A stretch of 64,000 nt of DNA from JAAGZL01 sp050291725 (GCA_050291725.1 JBNKKH010000035.1:24156-88155); one strand, 5' to 3'. Counted from the stretch's first letter, positions 27,006 through 37,126 are shown. The notes: generated by a model not told the origin, from the letters alone. A program made the numbers and translations.

Positions 27006-28916
27006 TCATTCTTTAATGACCGATGCTTCCTTTTCCACCATCTCTATAAAGGCCTCGACACTCATACTTCCAAGGTCTTCACCTGAGCGGCTACGGACAG
27101 CTACGGTCCCATTTTCCATCTCGCGGTCGCCAACTACCAATAGGTAGGGCACCCGACTCAATGTGTGCTCGCGAATTTTAAAGCCGATTTTCTCGTTTCT
27201 CAAGTCCATTTCGGCCCTAAAACCATGTTTTTTCACACTTTGAGTCACTTTTTCCACATATTCGGCCTGTCGGTCGGTAATATTCATCACTACCAGCTGC
27301 AATGGTGACAACCAGAACGGCATTGCACCGGCATAGTGTTCGATCAAAATTCCGATAAAACGCTCAATGGAACCGAGGATAGCTCGATGCAACATCACCG
27401 GAGTCTGCTTGCTGTTATCCTCCGCCACATACTGGGCACCTAGACGACCAGGCATTGAGAAATCGAGTTGGATGGTACCGCACTGCCAAGCGCGGCCGAT
27501 ACTATCGTGCAGGGTAAATTCAATCTTAGGACCATAGAACGCCCCCTCACCCGGTTTCACCTTGTACTCCAGACCCTTGCTTTTGAGACAAGACTCCAAC
27601 GCCGCTTCCGAACGATCCCACAATTCATCTTCTCCAACTCGTTTTTCTGGACGGGTGGAAAAAGCCAGCGCGACACTGTCAAAACCAAAATCGCGATAGA
27701 CCTCGAAAATTATATCAATCAGGATGCCAACTTCTGCTTCGATTTGATCTTCTGTACAGAAAACGTGGGCATCATCCTGTACAAATCGTCGAGCACGCAT
27801 CAATCCATGCAAGGTGCCAGAAGGTTCGTTTCGATGCACTACCCCAAACTCGGCTATACGCAACGGCAGATCACGGTAACTGCGTAGTCCTTGATTGAAT
27901 AGCTGTATGTGCCCTGGGCAGTTCATCGGTTTGATAGCGTAATCGCGATCATCCAGGTGGGTGGTAAACATGTCCTCGGCAAATTTTTCCCAGTGCCCGG
28001 ATTTCTCCCACAAAGAACGATCCAGCAACTGCGGGGTATGCACCTCTTCATAGTCATACTCTACTAGCTTGCTGCGCATGTATTCTTCAACCTGGCGATA
28101 GAGCTGGTAGCCTTTTTGATGCCAGAACGCCATGCCTGGAGCCTCATCCTGGAAGTGGAACAAATCCAGCTGCTTACCCAATTTGCGATGATCACGCTTC
28201 TCTGCCTCTTCCAATCTATGCAGATAGGTCTTTAGCTCTTTCTTATCCTTCCAGGCGGTACCGTAGATACGTTGTAGCATCGCGTTATCGGAGTTGCCAC
28301 GCCAGTAGGCACCAGCCACCTTCATCAGCTTGAACGCCTTCAACCTGCCGGTATTGGGAACATGTGGTCCACGACAGAGGTCTGTGAATTCGCCCTGCTT
28401 ATATAGGGATAAAGTCTGGTCTGCTGGGATATCCTCAATGATCTCAGCCTTATACTCCTCTCCCAGAGCGCGGAAAAACTCCACCGCCTCATCTCTACTC
28501 TTCTCCATACGCTCCACTGGGGAGTTGGCCTTTACCAGCTTCTTCATCTGGGCCTCTATTGCCGCGAGATCTTCCATGGTAAAGGGGCGTTCGTAGGCGA
28601 AGTCATAGTAGAAACCATCTTCAATGGTGGGGCCGATGGTTACTTGGGCAGTTGGAAACAGCTCTTTAACCGCCTGGGCCATCAAGTGAGCCGTGGAGTG
28701 GCGAATAATATCCAGCCCCTCTTCATCTCGGTCGGTAATAATGGCAAGTTCGACATCAGCATCCATAACATGAGATGTATCCACCAAATCGCCATCAACA
28801 CGTCCTGCCAAAGCGGCACGGGCCAGGCCTTCTCCAATAGATGCAGCCACATCATGCACGGAAACTGGGGCATCAAAACTGCGTTGGGAACCATCAGGGA
28901 GGGTAATTACAGGCAT
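27006..28916 (-). CDS. thrS: Threonyl-tRNA synthetase
   Basis: This 636-residue class II synthetase has a TGS domain (1-61), an editing domain with HSTAHLMAQAV (H-x3-H), a catalytic core (motif 2 RIAEFGVVHRNEPSGTLHGLMRARRFVQDDAHVFC) and a C-terminal anticodon-binding domain. Zinc ligands (KPMNCPGH and later His) are present. The first gene of the translation block, followed by infC after about 80 bases. Confidence 0.97.
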   Translation of the reverse strand: MPVITLPDGSQRSFDAPVSVHDVAASIGEGLARAALAGRVDGDLVDTSHVMDADVELAIITDRDEEGLDIIRHSTAHLMAQAVKELFPTAQVTIGPTIEDGFYYDFAYERPFTMEDLAAIEAQMKKLVKANSPVERMEKSRDEAVEFFRALGEEYKAEIIEDIPADQTLSLYKQGEFTDLCRGPHVPNTGRLKAFKLMKVAGAYWRGNSDNAMLQRIYGTAWKDKKELKTYLHRLEEAEKRDHRKLGKQLDLFHFQDEAPGMAFWHQKGYQLYRQVEEYMRSKLVEYDYEEVHTPQLLDRSLWEKSGHWEKFAEDMFTTHLDDRDYAIKPMNCPGHIQLFNQGLRSYRDLPLRIAEFGVVHRNEPSGTLHGLMRARRFVQDDAHVFCTEDQIEAEVGILIDIIFEVYRDFGFDSVALAFSTRPEKRVGEDELWDRSEAALESCLKSKGLEYKVKPGEGAFYGPKIEFTLHDSIGRAWQCGTIQLDFSMPGRLGAQYVAEDNSKQTPVMLHRAILGSIERFIGILIEHYAGAMPFWLSPLQLVVMNITDRQAEYVEKVTQSVKKHGFRAEMDLRNEKIGFKIREHTLSRVPYLLVVGDREMENGTVAVRSRSGEDLGSMSVEAFIEMVEKEASVIKE

Positions 28917-28999
28917 ATTCTATATCCTCTATCAGTGGTGACCCCTACGAAAGGCCACTTGAAAAAAAGCCAGATCAGTAAGAGACCCGGCATAAAATT

Positions 29000-29076
<77 letters not shown>

Positions 29077-29080
29077 AAAT

Positions 29081-29218
29081 TCTAGTGCAGATAACATATC
29101 TGCCGTTTACATCCATGTAGTATCTCTCCGGCCCAGCGTCCATGCTGGGCGTTCGGCGGAAAAATGATTCACAGGATCATTTTTCCTGGCCTCACCCAAC
29201 TGAGCTACGCGCCTAAAT
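29081..29218. repeat. tRNA-Val 5'-fragment duplication with hairpins
   Basis: The 23 bases CCAACTGAGCTACGCGCCTAAAT of the tRNA-Val 5' end recur at 29196-29218, 138 bases from the functional copy (29058-29080). The intervening spacer folds strongly: GCCCAGC/GCTGGGC (29131-29150) and a perfect 9-bp stem AAAAATGAT/ATCATTTTT (29160-29184), which ends in T runs on both strands. No coding capacity is seen. The rest of the gap up to 29428 shows no recognisable element. Confidence 0.8.
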
Positions 29219-29428
29219 CGTCTACATCACGAAGACGGCGAATGATACCGGGTTATCCTCATCTAAATCAAGGTCAATGCGGACCAAAGATTGAGCTCCC
29301 AAGCAACCTATTCAAAAAATACATATTATTTGCCTTCGGTCATTACAGTTTTGTTGCAGAGTTGTTAAAGTTCGTGCCACAAAAATAGCGCCACCAACAT
29401 TAACACACTATTTAAGCAGTTATTCGCA

Positions 29429-30997
29429 ATGGAACTCAAAAATATTGTCAATCTAGAAAAGGCCGCAAATAAAGGCCGCAAAGAGATATTCCGCATTGGG
29501 ATGGCTCTCCTCTTCATGGTCGGAATTATTTTATTCATCAGCGTACGCGGCATAAACACCGCCGATCATATTCTGCTTATGATTGCCGCCATCATAGGCG
29601 GATATATGGCTATAAACATTGGCGCCAATGACGTGGCCAATAATGTTGGACCAGCTGTTGGCTCACAAGCGCTTACCCTTACGGGCGCAATTCTAATTGC
29701 AGCAATTTTCGAGGCTTCCGGAGCATTAATTGCAGGAGGAGACGTTGTCTCTACCATAAAAAAAGGGATCATTGATCCAGCCTTGATCACAGATTCAGAC
29801 ACGTTTATCTGGCTAATGTTGGCTGCTCTTTTGGCTGGCGCCATCTGGCTCAATGTTGCCACCGCCCTAGGTGCACCTGTTTCCACCACTCACTCCATAG
29901 TGGGAGGTGTTCTGGGCGCAGGGGTTGCAGCAGGCGGACTGGAGATAGCCAACTGGAGCACGATGGGGGCTATTGGAGCGAGCTGGGTTATTTCACCAAT
30001 CATGGGGGGAGCCATAGCAGCTGGTTTTCTCTATCTGATAAAGCGGACAATCACATACCAGTCTGACATGATAAGCGCCGCTAAACGTATGGTACCCATA
30101 TTTGTGGCCATTATGGCTTGGGCATTCATAACCTACTCATCATTGAAAGGTCTTAAACATGTATGGAAGATGGATTTTACCTCAGCCTCTTTATTGGGAC
30201 TGGCCCTATCTGTCATAGTTTACGCTGTGGTAAAACCTATTCTTATCAAGACTGCAAGCAAATTACCGAACGAAAAACAGAGTGTAAACCAACTTTTCAC
30301 TGTACCTCTGATTTTCGCCGCTGCCCTGCTCAGTTTTGCCCATGGAGCAAATGATGTAGCTAATGCCGTTGGGCCTCTGGCGGCAATCAACGAAACCATT
30401 ATGAGCGGCGGCATAAAAAGTAAGGCAGGTATCCCCATATGGGTGATGATGGTTGGGGCTATCGGTATAGCACTCGGACTAGCTTTGTACGGACCAAAGC
30501 TGATACGTACAGTAGGTTCAGAGATAACAGAACTGGATAAGATGCGTGCTTACTGCATTGCCATGGCTGCATCCATCACGGTTATCGTCGCAACCCAACT
30601 TGGGCTCCCAGTCAGTTCCACACACATTGCTGTTGGTGGTGTATTTGGCGTAGGTTTTCTCCGTGAATTTATCAAAGCCAGCTACGCCAAAATGATTGAC
30701 GAGATCAAACATCACCATAAAGATGATCATCCTGAGATAGTCGAAGCTTTTCTGATTGACTTTAAGAAAGCTTCACTGAATGAAAAAAGCCTCATGCTTG
30801 AGCAACTCAAACAGAAAAAAGCAGATGCTCAGCTAACCAAGAAAGAACGCAAGGGCCTGGTCAGTGTCTACAAAAATGAGTTGGTTAAGCGTTCAGCAGT
30901 AATGAAAATAGTCGCCGCTTGGTTAATCACCGTGCCTGCATCCGGCATTCTAGCAGCACTGATCTTTTATACTATCAGAGGTATTATGCTGCCGTAG
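29429..30997 (+). CDS. PiT-family inorganic phosphate transporter
   Basis: This 522-residue membrane protein has the two inverted PHO4 repeats characteristic of PiT symporters: GANDVANNVGPAVGSQALT (about residues 67-85) and GANDVANAVGPLAAI (about 303-317). The TTHSIVGGVLGAG and STHIAVGGVFGVG motifs accompany them. A cytosolic His/Asp-rich loop (HHHKDDHPEIVEAF) and a charged helical segment precede the last transmembrane helix; this extension is longer than in E. coli PitA. No PhoU-like partner gene is adjacent. Cation coupling cannot be told from sequence. Confidence 0.92.
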   Translation: MELKNIVNLEKAANKGRKEIFRIGMALLFMVGIILFISVRGINTADHILLMIAAIIGGYMAINIGANDVANNVGPAVGSQALTLTGAILIAAIFEASGALIAGGDVVSTIKKGIIDPALITDSDTFIWLMLAALLAGAIWLNVATALGAPVSTTHSIVGGVLGAGVAAGGLEIANWSTMGAIGASWVISPIMGGAIAAGFLYLIKRTITYQSDMISAAKRMVPIFVAIMAWAFITYSSLKGLKHVWKMDFTSASLLGLALSVIVYAVVKPILIKTASKLPNEKQSVNQLFTVPLIFAAALLSFAHGANDVANAVGPLAAINETIMSGGIKSKAGIPIWVMMVGAIGIALGLALYGPKLIRTVGSEITELDKMRAYCIAMAASITVIVATQLGLPVSSTHIAVGGVFGVGFLREFIKASYAKMIDEIKHHHKDDHPEIVEAFLIDFKKASLNEKSLMLEQLKQKKADAQLTKKERKGLVSVYKNELVKRSAVMKIVAAWLITVPASGILAALIFYTIRGIMLP

Positions 30998-31025
30998 ACA
31001 ATTGGATTATTTCCGATTGTGTAAC

Positions 31026-31412
31026 CTATTGACCTTCGTCCTTCAATAGATCCTTGAGCGCAGAAAACGGCCTGGAGGTTGCCGTATTCCCGCGACTGTC
31101 AACATTACTGCTACCTCCATACCTCTCCTCCTCCACATACCTTGAATGTTCGTTATCATGGCAATAGATACACAACAACTCCCAATTGGATCCATCCTCC
31201 GGGTTGTTATCATGATCGTGGTCACGGTGATGCACCGTTAGCTCATGCACATTTACCTGGGTGAATTCGCGACGACAACGCCCGCAAATCCATGGATACA
31301 TCTTCAAAGCCCGCCCCCGGTAGCTACGCTCCCGTTCTTCCCGTTTGCTTCTGGCCGCTGCAACAACCTGATCTAACTTGGTATTGTTAATTAAACTCTT
31401 ATCCTGTGACAT
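31026..31412 (-). CDS. yajD: HNH nuclease-domain protein YajD
   Basis: From the ATG at 31412 (GGAGG 8 bases upstream) the protein has 128 residues. The HNH core includes CGRCRREF...VHHRDHDHDNNPEDGSNWELLCIYCHDNEHSRY, with two CxxC pairs for structural zinc and the HH-N-H catalytic pattern. YajD is a stand-alone HNH protein of unknown substrate, not a homing endonuclease. It is convergent with the phosphate transporter. Confidence 0.88.
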   Translation of the reverse strand: MSQDKSLINNTKLDQVVAAARSKREERERSYRGRALKMYPWICGRCRREFTQVNVHELTVHHRDHDHDNNPEDGSNWELLCIYCHDNEHSRYVEEERYGGSSNVDSRGNTATSRPFSALKDLLKDEGQ

Positions 31413-31583
31413 AGGAAACAACCTCCATAACAAGATTATAGAACCTCTAGACAACAATTAATGGTTGTAAGCCAGATACCGCACCACTGCTTAGCTAAGC
31501 CATATTTCTGGTAGCAAGCATTCGGAAATAGAATAGACTAGAGGTTATACTCATTGAGTAACATCAGAATAGCGGAGGATTTG

Positions 31584-32741
31584 ATGCCCCAACGTCATTT
31601 AGGACTGCTCATAACACTGACTGTCATACTTGTCATTACTCTTGCCATATGGTTCTCCACCAGACCAAAACCAGTTGCAGTCAAAGTCGAGCCGGTCGAA
31701 ATCGGCAATGTGGAACAGACTGTGGCCAACACCAGAGCCGGTACTGTAAAGGCCTGTCGTCGGGCAAAACTCTCGCCGGGGGTTGGTGGACAGATAGCAA
31801 CTCTTGATATTAAAGAGGGTGATATGGTTAAGGCAGGCACCCTCCTGCTGGAGTTGTGGAACAAGGACCTTCGGGCCGATATCGCTCTGAACGAGAGTGA
31901 AGCAATAGCCTCTTTGGCAAATGCTCGAGCTGCCTGTTTTCAAGCCGATGTCTCTGACAGAGAAGCCAAACGCAAGCAGCAATTAAAAGGCACCGGAGCT
32001 GTTTCAGAAGAGTCTGTAGATAGGGCAGTTAGCGAGGCCCAATCCCGCAGAGCAGATTGTGAGTCAGCCAACGCTATGGCGAAAGTATCATCCGCACGGG
32101 CAGACGTAGCCAGATCTCAATTGGAGCGCACTCAGCTTATCGCGCCGTTTAATGGTGTGGTAGCAGAGATTAATGGCGAGCTAAACGAGTATGTCACTCC
32201 CTCCCCTCCTGGTATCGCAACTCCACCTGCAGTAGATCTAATCGACAACTCCTGCTTCTATGTAGCAGCACCAATTGATGAAGTGGATGCGCCTAAAATT
32301 ACCATCGGTAAAGTAGCAAGAGTGAGCCTCGACGCTTTCGGAGACAAACGTTTCCCTGGAACCGTACGCCGCATTGCGGCATACGTTCTGGATTTGGAGA
32401 AACAGGCTAGAACGGTAGAAGTAGAAGTCGAATTCACTAATAAGAAAGATATTGAGCAACTGCTGGCCGGTTACTCTGCGGATGTGGAAATAATCCTGGA
32501 TGAACATAAAAACACCCTGCGCATTCCCACAGAAGCGATTTTAGAAGGAGACAAAGTTTTTGTATTCAACCAGGATGATGAACTGCTTGAAGAGAGAAAG
32601 ATTGAGAAAGGCATGTCTAACTGGGACTGGACTGAGATTACATCCGGCCTAAAGCAAGGTGAACTGGTGGTGACATCTGTGGACAAGGAAGGCGTCAAAG
32701 ATGCAGCCATAGCCAAACTGGAAACAGAGAAAAACCAGTGA
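31584..32741 (+). CDS. Efflux periplasmic adaptor (MacA/HlyD-like membrane fusion protein)
   Basis: From the ATG at 31584 (GGAGG 5 bases upstream) it has 385 residues. One N-terminal membrane helix (about 6-25) is followed by a split biotinyl-lipoyl domain (AKLSPGVGGQIATLDIKEGDMVKAGTLLLELWN), a coiled-coil hairpin rich in Ala/Glu (about 85-165), the second lipoyl half (LIAPFNGVVAEINGELNEYV) and beta-barrel domains. It overlaps the ATPase gene by four bases and would link the ABC pump to an outer-membrane channel. Confidence 0.88.
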   Translation: MPQRHLGLLITLTVILVITLAIWFSTRPKPVAVKVEPVEIGNVEQTVANTRAGTVKACRRAKLSPGVGGQIATLDIKEGDMVKAGTLLLELWNKDLRADIALNESEAIASLANARAACFQADVSDREAKRKQQLKGTGAVSEESVDRAVSEAQSRRADCESANAMAKVSSARADVARSQLERTQLIAPFNGVVAEINGELNEYVTPSPPGIATPPAVDLIDNSCFYVAAPIDEVDAPKITIGKVARVSLDAFGDKRFPGTVRRIAAYVLDLEKQARTVEVEVEFTNKKDIEQLLAGYSADVEIILDEHKNTLRIPTEAILEGDKVFVFNQDDELLEERKIEKGMSNWDWTEITSGLKQGELVVTSVDKEGVKDAAIAKLETEKNQ

Positions 32742-33403
32742 TTAAACTGGAAGCAATTTCCCGTGAGTTCTTGGTTGGGGATGAGACAGTGCATGCCCTG
32801 AATCATATAGACCTGGAACTAAAGCGTGGCGACTACTGCTCTATCATGGGGCCTTCCGGTTCCGGCAAATCCACCTTGCTGAATATTCTTGGACTACTGG
32901 ATCGCCCCAACGGAGGTCACTACTGGCTGGATGAGATAGATACTACATCCCTAACGGAAGAGCTGCGTGCGTCGGTAAGACGCAACAAAATAGGCTTTGT
33001 ATTCCAATCGTTTCATCTGGTTCCACGTCTAACCGCAGAGGAAAACGTGGAACTGCCTTTAACCCTAGCCGGCGTTGAACCACATGAACGCAAACAGAGA
33101 GTGCACGCTGCACTGGAGCCTCTGGGACTACTGAATCGGGCTGACCACCGACCAGACCAACTCTCTGGCGGACAGAGACAACGGGTAGCCATAGCTCGAG
33201 CCACTATTATGCAGCCCACGATTATCTTGGCTGACGAACCAACGGGTAATCTGGACAAGGTCTCCAGCAAAGAGGTCATCGAAACCCTGGAACTACTAAA
33301 CAGCAAGGGCATTATCCTGTTAATAGTAACTCATGATCCTGATGTAGGTGAAAGAGCCACACAGCGTATACATATGGAGGATGGCGCCATAATCAGTAGT
33401 TGA
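32738..33403 (+). CDS. ABC transporter ATPase (MacB/LolD-type)
   Basis: This 221-residue ATPase has Walker A GPSGSGKST, Q-loop, signature LSGGQRQRVAIA, Walker B IILADEPTGNLD and an H-loop (VTHDPDV). The PTGNLD segment is typical of the MacB/LolD/FtsE class, which powers mechanotransmission rather than classical transport. The permease domains are on separate genes immediately downstream, unlike MacB, in which they are fused. Confidence 0.93.
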   Translation: MIKLEAISREFLVGDETVHALNHIDLELKRGDYCSIMGPSGSGKSTLLNILGLLDRPNGGHYWLDEIDTTSLTEELRASVRRNKIGFVFQSFHLVPRLTAEENVELPLTLAGVEPHERKQRVHAALEPLGLLNRADHRPDQLSGGQRQRVAIARATIMQPTIILADEPTGNLDKVSSKEVIETLELLNSKGIILLIVTHDPDVGERATQRIHMEDGAIISS

Positions 33404-33420
33404 TACTGCCGAGTGAGCAC

Positions 33421-34626
33421 ATGCGCACAAATGACTTAATACAGTTTGGAGTTCGTTCCATCTATGGCACACCACAGCGCACCCTGCTTATGCTGTTGGC
33501 CATGGCTATAGGTGTGGGATCGGTCATGGTCCTGACCGCCTTGGGTGAAGGGGCCCGCAGCTATGTAACTGGCGAATTTTCTCAACTCGGAACCAATTTA
33601 CTTATAGTTCTACCAGGACGTTCTGAAACCACTGGCGGTGCACCTCCAATGATGGGAGAAACCCCACGCGACCTTACTCTGGATGACGCCATAGCTCTAA
33701 CCCGTAACCGCTCAATTCAACAGGTAGCACCCATTACGGTTGGCTCTGCCCCTGTCTCGTATAAACAGCTTGAGAGGGAGGTAACCATACTCGGGTCCAC
33801 CTCTGATCTGCTACCGGTGAGAGAGTTAAAACTTAGCAGGGGAAAATTTCTACCGGGTGGAGACCCCAACCGAGGTGCGGCAGTTGCTGTATTGGGCGGC
33901 AAGTTAAAAAAAGAGCTATTTGGTAATAACAGAGCACTGGGCCAATGGATACGCATATCTGATCGCAGATACCGTGTAATCGGTATTTTACAAGCCAGTG
34001 GCCAGTCCCTAGGGACAGATATGGGTGATATAGCCATCATACCTGTTGCATCTGCTCAGTCCCTATTCAATACCAACTCCCTATTTCGCATCCTGGTCAA
34101 AGGCAGAGTGCGTAGCGTTCTGTCCCAGGCAGAACAGGATGTGCTTAGAACCATTAAAGAGCGACACGATGGAGAGGATGATGTAACAGTAATCACCCAA
34201 GATGCCATGCTTTCCACATTTGATGATATTTTTCTGGCCCTAACCATGACCGTAACCGGAATAGCGGCTATTAGTCTGGCGGTTGCTGGCATTTTGATTA
34301 TGAATGTAATGCTAGTAGCGGTATCACAACGAACATCAGAGATAGGTCTACTAAAGGCATTAGGCAGCCCAGCAAAACAGATACTCCGGCTATTCCTGGT
34401 GGAGGCTTCGCTACTCTCTGTTACCGGGGCAATTATAGGTGTGGCTATCGCCTTCTCTGGGGTCTGGGTATTGGAACAGCTATTCCCTGAGTTCCCCCTA
34501 TCTATTCCAATCTGGTCTTTCTTTGCTGCTATCGGCGTTGCCCTGTTCACCGGATTGCTGTTTGGGGTGCTACCGGCACGTAGAGCTGCAGCCCTGGACC
34601 CGGTATTGGCATTGTCGGGACGTTAA
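33421..34626 (+). CDS. ABC transporter permease, MacB-type (first)
   Basis: From the ATG at 33421 it has 401 residues. A first transmembrane helix (LLMLLAMAIGVGSVMVLTALG) is followed by a MacB-like periplasmic core domain (about residues 45-250) and three C-terminal FtsX-type helices with SQRTSEIGLLKALGSPAKQILRLFLVEA. The seven codons upstream in frame (from 33400) overlap the ATPase gene and are probably not translated. It probably pairs with the next gene. Confidence 0.88.
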   Translation: MRTNDLIQFGVRSIYGTPQRTLLMLLAMAIGVGSVMVLTALGEGARSYVTGEFSQLGTNLLIVLPGRSETTGGAPPMMGETPRDLTLDDAIALTRNRSIQQVAPITVGSAPVSYKQLEREVTILGSTSDLLPVRELKLSRGKFLPGGDPNRGAAVAVLGGKLKKELFGNNRALGQWIRISDRRYRVIGILQASGQSLGTDMGDIAIIPVASAQSLFNTNSLFRILVKGRVRSVLSQAEQDVLRTIKERHDGEDDVTVITQDAMLSTFDDIFLALTMTVTGIAAISLAVAGILIMNVMLVAVSQRTSEIGLLKALGSPAKQILRLFLVEASLLSVTGAIIGVAIAFSGVWVLEQLFPEFPLSIPIWSFFAAIGVALFTGLLFGVLPARRAAALDPVLALSGR

Positions 34627-34636
34627 ACCACAAACC

Positions 34637-35836
34637 ATGTTGACTCGAGATTTTATAAAACTTGCCATCGGCTCTGTGTTTGCCCATCGCATGCGCAGTT
34701 TTCTCACTGCGCTGGGTATTGCCGTTGGGATCGCCTCAGTCATTCTCCTAACCTCTATAGGTGAAGGCATACACCGTTTCGTCTTGGGAGAGTTTACTCA
34801 GTTTGGAACCAACCTGATTGCAGTAACACCAGGCAAATCTAATACCATGGGCATGTCAGGAGCGGTTGTTAGCAATGTACGCCCCCTGAGCATGGACGAT
34901 GCAGAAGCTCTAGGTCGAATTCCTAAGGTGCTAGATGTGGTACCAGTTATACAGGGAAATGCCCAGGTAGAGGCAGAGCGCCATAGCCGTCGAACCATGG
35001 TACTGGGGGTTGGCTCAGCAGTACCTAAGGTGTGGTCAATGCGTCCCAGCGTCGGGCGCTTTCTTCCCAGTGACGATCCACGCCATGCCCGTCCATTTGT
35101 GGTGCTTGGAAGCAAGGTCCGATCTGAGCTGTTTGCAACAGAGAATCCACTGGGAAAACGTATACGCATTGGTAGCGAAAGCTATAGAGTCATAGGTGTT
35201 ATGGAGTCGAAAGGCCAGATGTTAGGGTTTGATTTAGATGATGCAGTATATATTCCGGCACAAAAGGCCATGTCTATGTTCAACCGCGAAAGCGTAATGG
35301 AGGTTGATCTACTGTATGCCTCTGATGCCAACAGCAATGAGCTTGCAGAGAGTATTCGTAAACTACTTATTGCTCGACACGGCAGTGAGGACTTCACCAT
35401 CATCACCCAAGATCAGATGCTAGAGACCTTGGGATCTATTCTAAATATCCTAACCCTTGCCGTTGGTGCTCTGGGTGCAATATCGCTTCTGGTTGGCGGA
35501 ATTGGCATACTCACGATCATGACTATCGCTATCACAGAACGTACCCCGGAGATTGGCCTATTACGGGCTGTGGGGGCAACCAGAAAAGAGATACTCTCAC
35601 TATTCATCAGTGAAGCCATTCTACTGGCGAGTATCGGTGGCGCTGCAGGTCTGGTATTGGGCGCAGGTGGGGCCTGGCTACTAGGAGTGGCCGTACCTGC
35701 CCTACCCACCCATACTCCATGGAGCTATGCTATTGGAGCTGAACTGGTTGCTGCTTCTATAGGACTATTTGCGGGAGTAACACCTGCATTTAAGGCGGCT
35801 AATTTAGATCCAGTCGAGGCACTACGAGCGGAGTAG
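34637..35836 (+). CDS. ABC transporter permease, MacB-type (second)
   Basis: From the ATG at 34637 it has 399 residues with the same layout as its upstream neighbour: one helix (FLTALGIAVGIASVILLTSIGEG), a periplasmic core, and three C-terminal helices with ITERTPEIGLLRAVGATRKEILSLFISEA. The two permeases are clearly paralogous but divergent, pointing to a heterodimeric transporter. The open frame extends 66 codons upstream into the previous gene, but no start signal supports that. Confidence 0.88.
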   Translation: MLTRDFIKLAIGSVFAHRMRSFLTALGIAVGIASVILLTSIGEGIHRFVLGEFTQFGTNLIAVTPGKSNTMGMSGAVVSNVRPLSMDDAEALGRIPKVLDVVPVIQGNAQVEAERHSRRTMVLGVGSAVPKVWSMRPSVGRFLPSDDPRHARPFVVLGSKVRSELFATENPLGKRIRIGSESYRVIGVMESKGQMLGFDLDDAVYIPAQKAMSMFNRESVMEVDLLYASDANSNELAESIRKLLIARHGSEDFTIITQDQMLETLGSILNILTLAVGALGAISLLVGGIGILTIMTIAITERTPEIGLLRAVGATRKEILSLFISEAILLASIGGAAGLVLGAGGAWLLGVAVPALPTHTPWSYAIGAELVAASIGLFAGVTPAFKAANLDPVEALRAE

Positions 35837-35843
35837 CTAGTAA

Positions 35844-36848
35844 TCACTTTTTAAACATATTCATATCTGGAACAGATAACCACCAGGTTGGCCCCATACC
35901 ATAGGTATAGTCATTGCAATTATATTCTTCCGGCTGCGAATAGAGCAGCTCTACATCTGGATGTTTCTGGCAAAAGGTTACCGCGCCAACAACCTGCATC
36001 TTGGTACCATGTAACAGGGCAGTTAAATTATATTGATTTCTATATAAGGCATATATCCTAGTAAAAACATCATAGACTGCCTCCCAACCATGCGGCTTAA
36101 CAGACAGTATGTTAGTTATTTTATCTGCATACCTCTCAAGGATCATTGCGTGGTTTTTAAGATACACCTCGCGCAGACCTTTTCGACACTTTAAAGTGCT
36201 CTGCATAATAACAACTATCTTATCTGGATCGACCTCTTCTATTGTTGAGATTTCACGTTCAGCATCACAACCAAGAAGCAGTATTAGTAGTGATGGTTTT
36301 TGTTCCTGTTTATCGCCCAAAAAACCTGGCACAGTTAATACATTCTTAACCCCCTTTGTTAACCAGGTAGTACTTACTCCACATTTCTCAGTTGCATATT
36401 TTTCCGGGTCGGAATAAAACAGATATAGGGGCTTATCGCCTTTCTCTCTAAGAATAACATCAAGCAGATAGATCAGTACTCCTCTATTGAAAGTAGAAAT
36501 ATCAATTGCAATATAATCTGCATGATTTATGGCTTCTAACATTGTGGGTTTGTAAGATTCAAGCAGTCCATTTTGTACACTTGATTCCACAGGTATTTGA
36601 ATAGGATCATTACTAGATACAGAAGCAAAATATTGAACTAATTTTTTATGGTTCTGCAGGTAAGCCTTAGAGCCTAAGAAGTCATGAAAATGAAAAATAA
36701 ATACTGACTCAATACCATGACACCTCTCAGTAGTATTTATAGATGCAAGAGACCTTGGTTCATAACTGGAGTGGCAAAAGAAAGCTATCTTCCCGCTTTT
36801 TCTAAACGGCGGAAAGCTATTTTGTATATTTAAAAAATGGTGTGCCAT
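35844..36848 (-). CDS. Unrecognised protein with Rossmann-like segments, 334 residues
   Basis: I do not recognise this family with confidence. Visible are an N-terminal beta-strand/loop (GKIAFFCHSSYEPRSLA), a HADYIAIDISTFNRGVLIYLLDVI segment (about residues 128-151), a LYLFYSDPEKY strand (about 159-169), and a second half starting SLLILLLGCDAEREI. Alternating hydrophobic strands and helices suggest two alpha/beta lobes. There is no signal peptide or membrane helix. The D-I-S-T-F-N-R motif after a strand recalls sensor/effector proteins of bacterial conflict systems, but this is memory, not proof. It is convergent with the efflux operon and lies downstream of the gene at 37127-38896 on the same strand, 278 bases apart. 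Confidence 0.75.
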   Translation of the reverse strand: MAHHFLNIQNSFPPFRKSGKIAFFCHSSYEPRSLASINTTERCHGIESVFIFHFHDFLGSKAYLQNHKKLVQYFASVSSNDPIQIPVESSVQNGLLESYKPTMLEAINHADYIAIDISTFNRGVLIYLLDVILREKGDKPLYLFYSDPEKYATEKCGVSTTWLTKGVKNVLTVPGFLGDKQEQKPSLLILLLGCDAEREISTIEEVDPDKIVVIMQSTLKCRKGLREVYLKNHAMILERYADKITNILSVKPHGWEAVYDVFTRIYALYRNQYNLTALLHGTKMQVVGAVTFCQKHPDVELLYSQPEEYNCNDYTYGMGPTWWLSVPDMNMFKK

Positions 36849-36851
36849 ATT

Positions 36852-36870
36852 CCACCTATACGATAGGTGG
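36852..36870. repeat. Perfect 8-bp hairpin upstream of the 334-residue gene
   Basis: CCACCTAT (36852-36859) pairs with ATAGGTGG (36863-36870) across a 3-base loop, 3 bases before the start codon of the minus-strand gene. In the mRNA it would occlude the ribosome-binding region, so it may reduce translation or be a protein-binding site. The rest of the 278-base gap is AT-rich with only weak stems. Confidence 0.5.
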
Positions 36871-37126
36871 GCAACGCGTAAGGCATTCCTACTATATGCT
36901 ATAACTATTTATCTAATGTTTATTTTTCCACTCATGGAAACAAACTGCGTTTTCCATGTTGCCCCTAGTGTTCACCCGATCAGAATTATCGTTATAATAT
37001 TGTATTGTTGTGTTATCTGGCCGGATTATACATTAAAACCACTACGTTTTCTGTAGTTATTTTATCGTTGTACTATCTTGAGTGGAAAATATTTGCCAAC
37101 TATAACTTAATAATAAGTTGTTTTTT

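Noticed and set aside
29340..29428. Possible Pho box before the phosphate transporter
   Set aside because: GGTCATTACAG...GTTGCAGAG lacks two good CTGTCAT repeats at 11-base spacing.
34439..34636. Longer start for the second efflux permease
   Set aside because: The 66 extra codons overlap the previous gene, look compositionally like a shadow frame and have no ribosome-binding site; ATG 34637 starts a normal permease.
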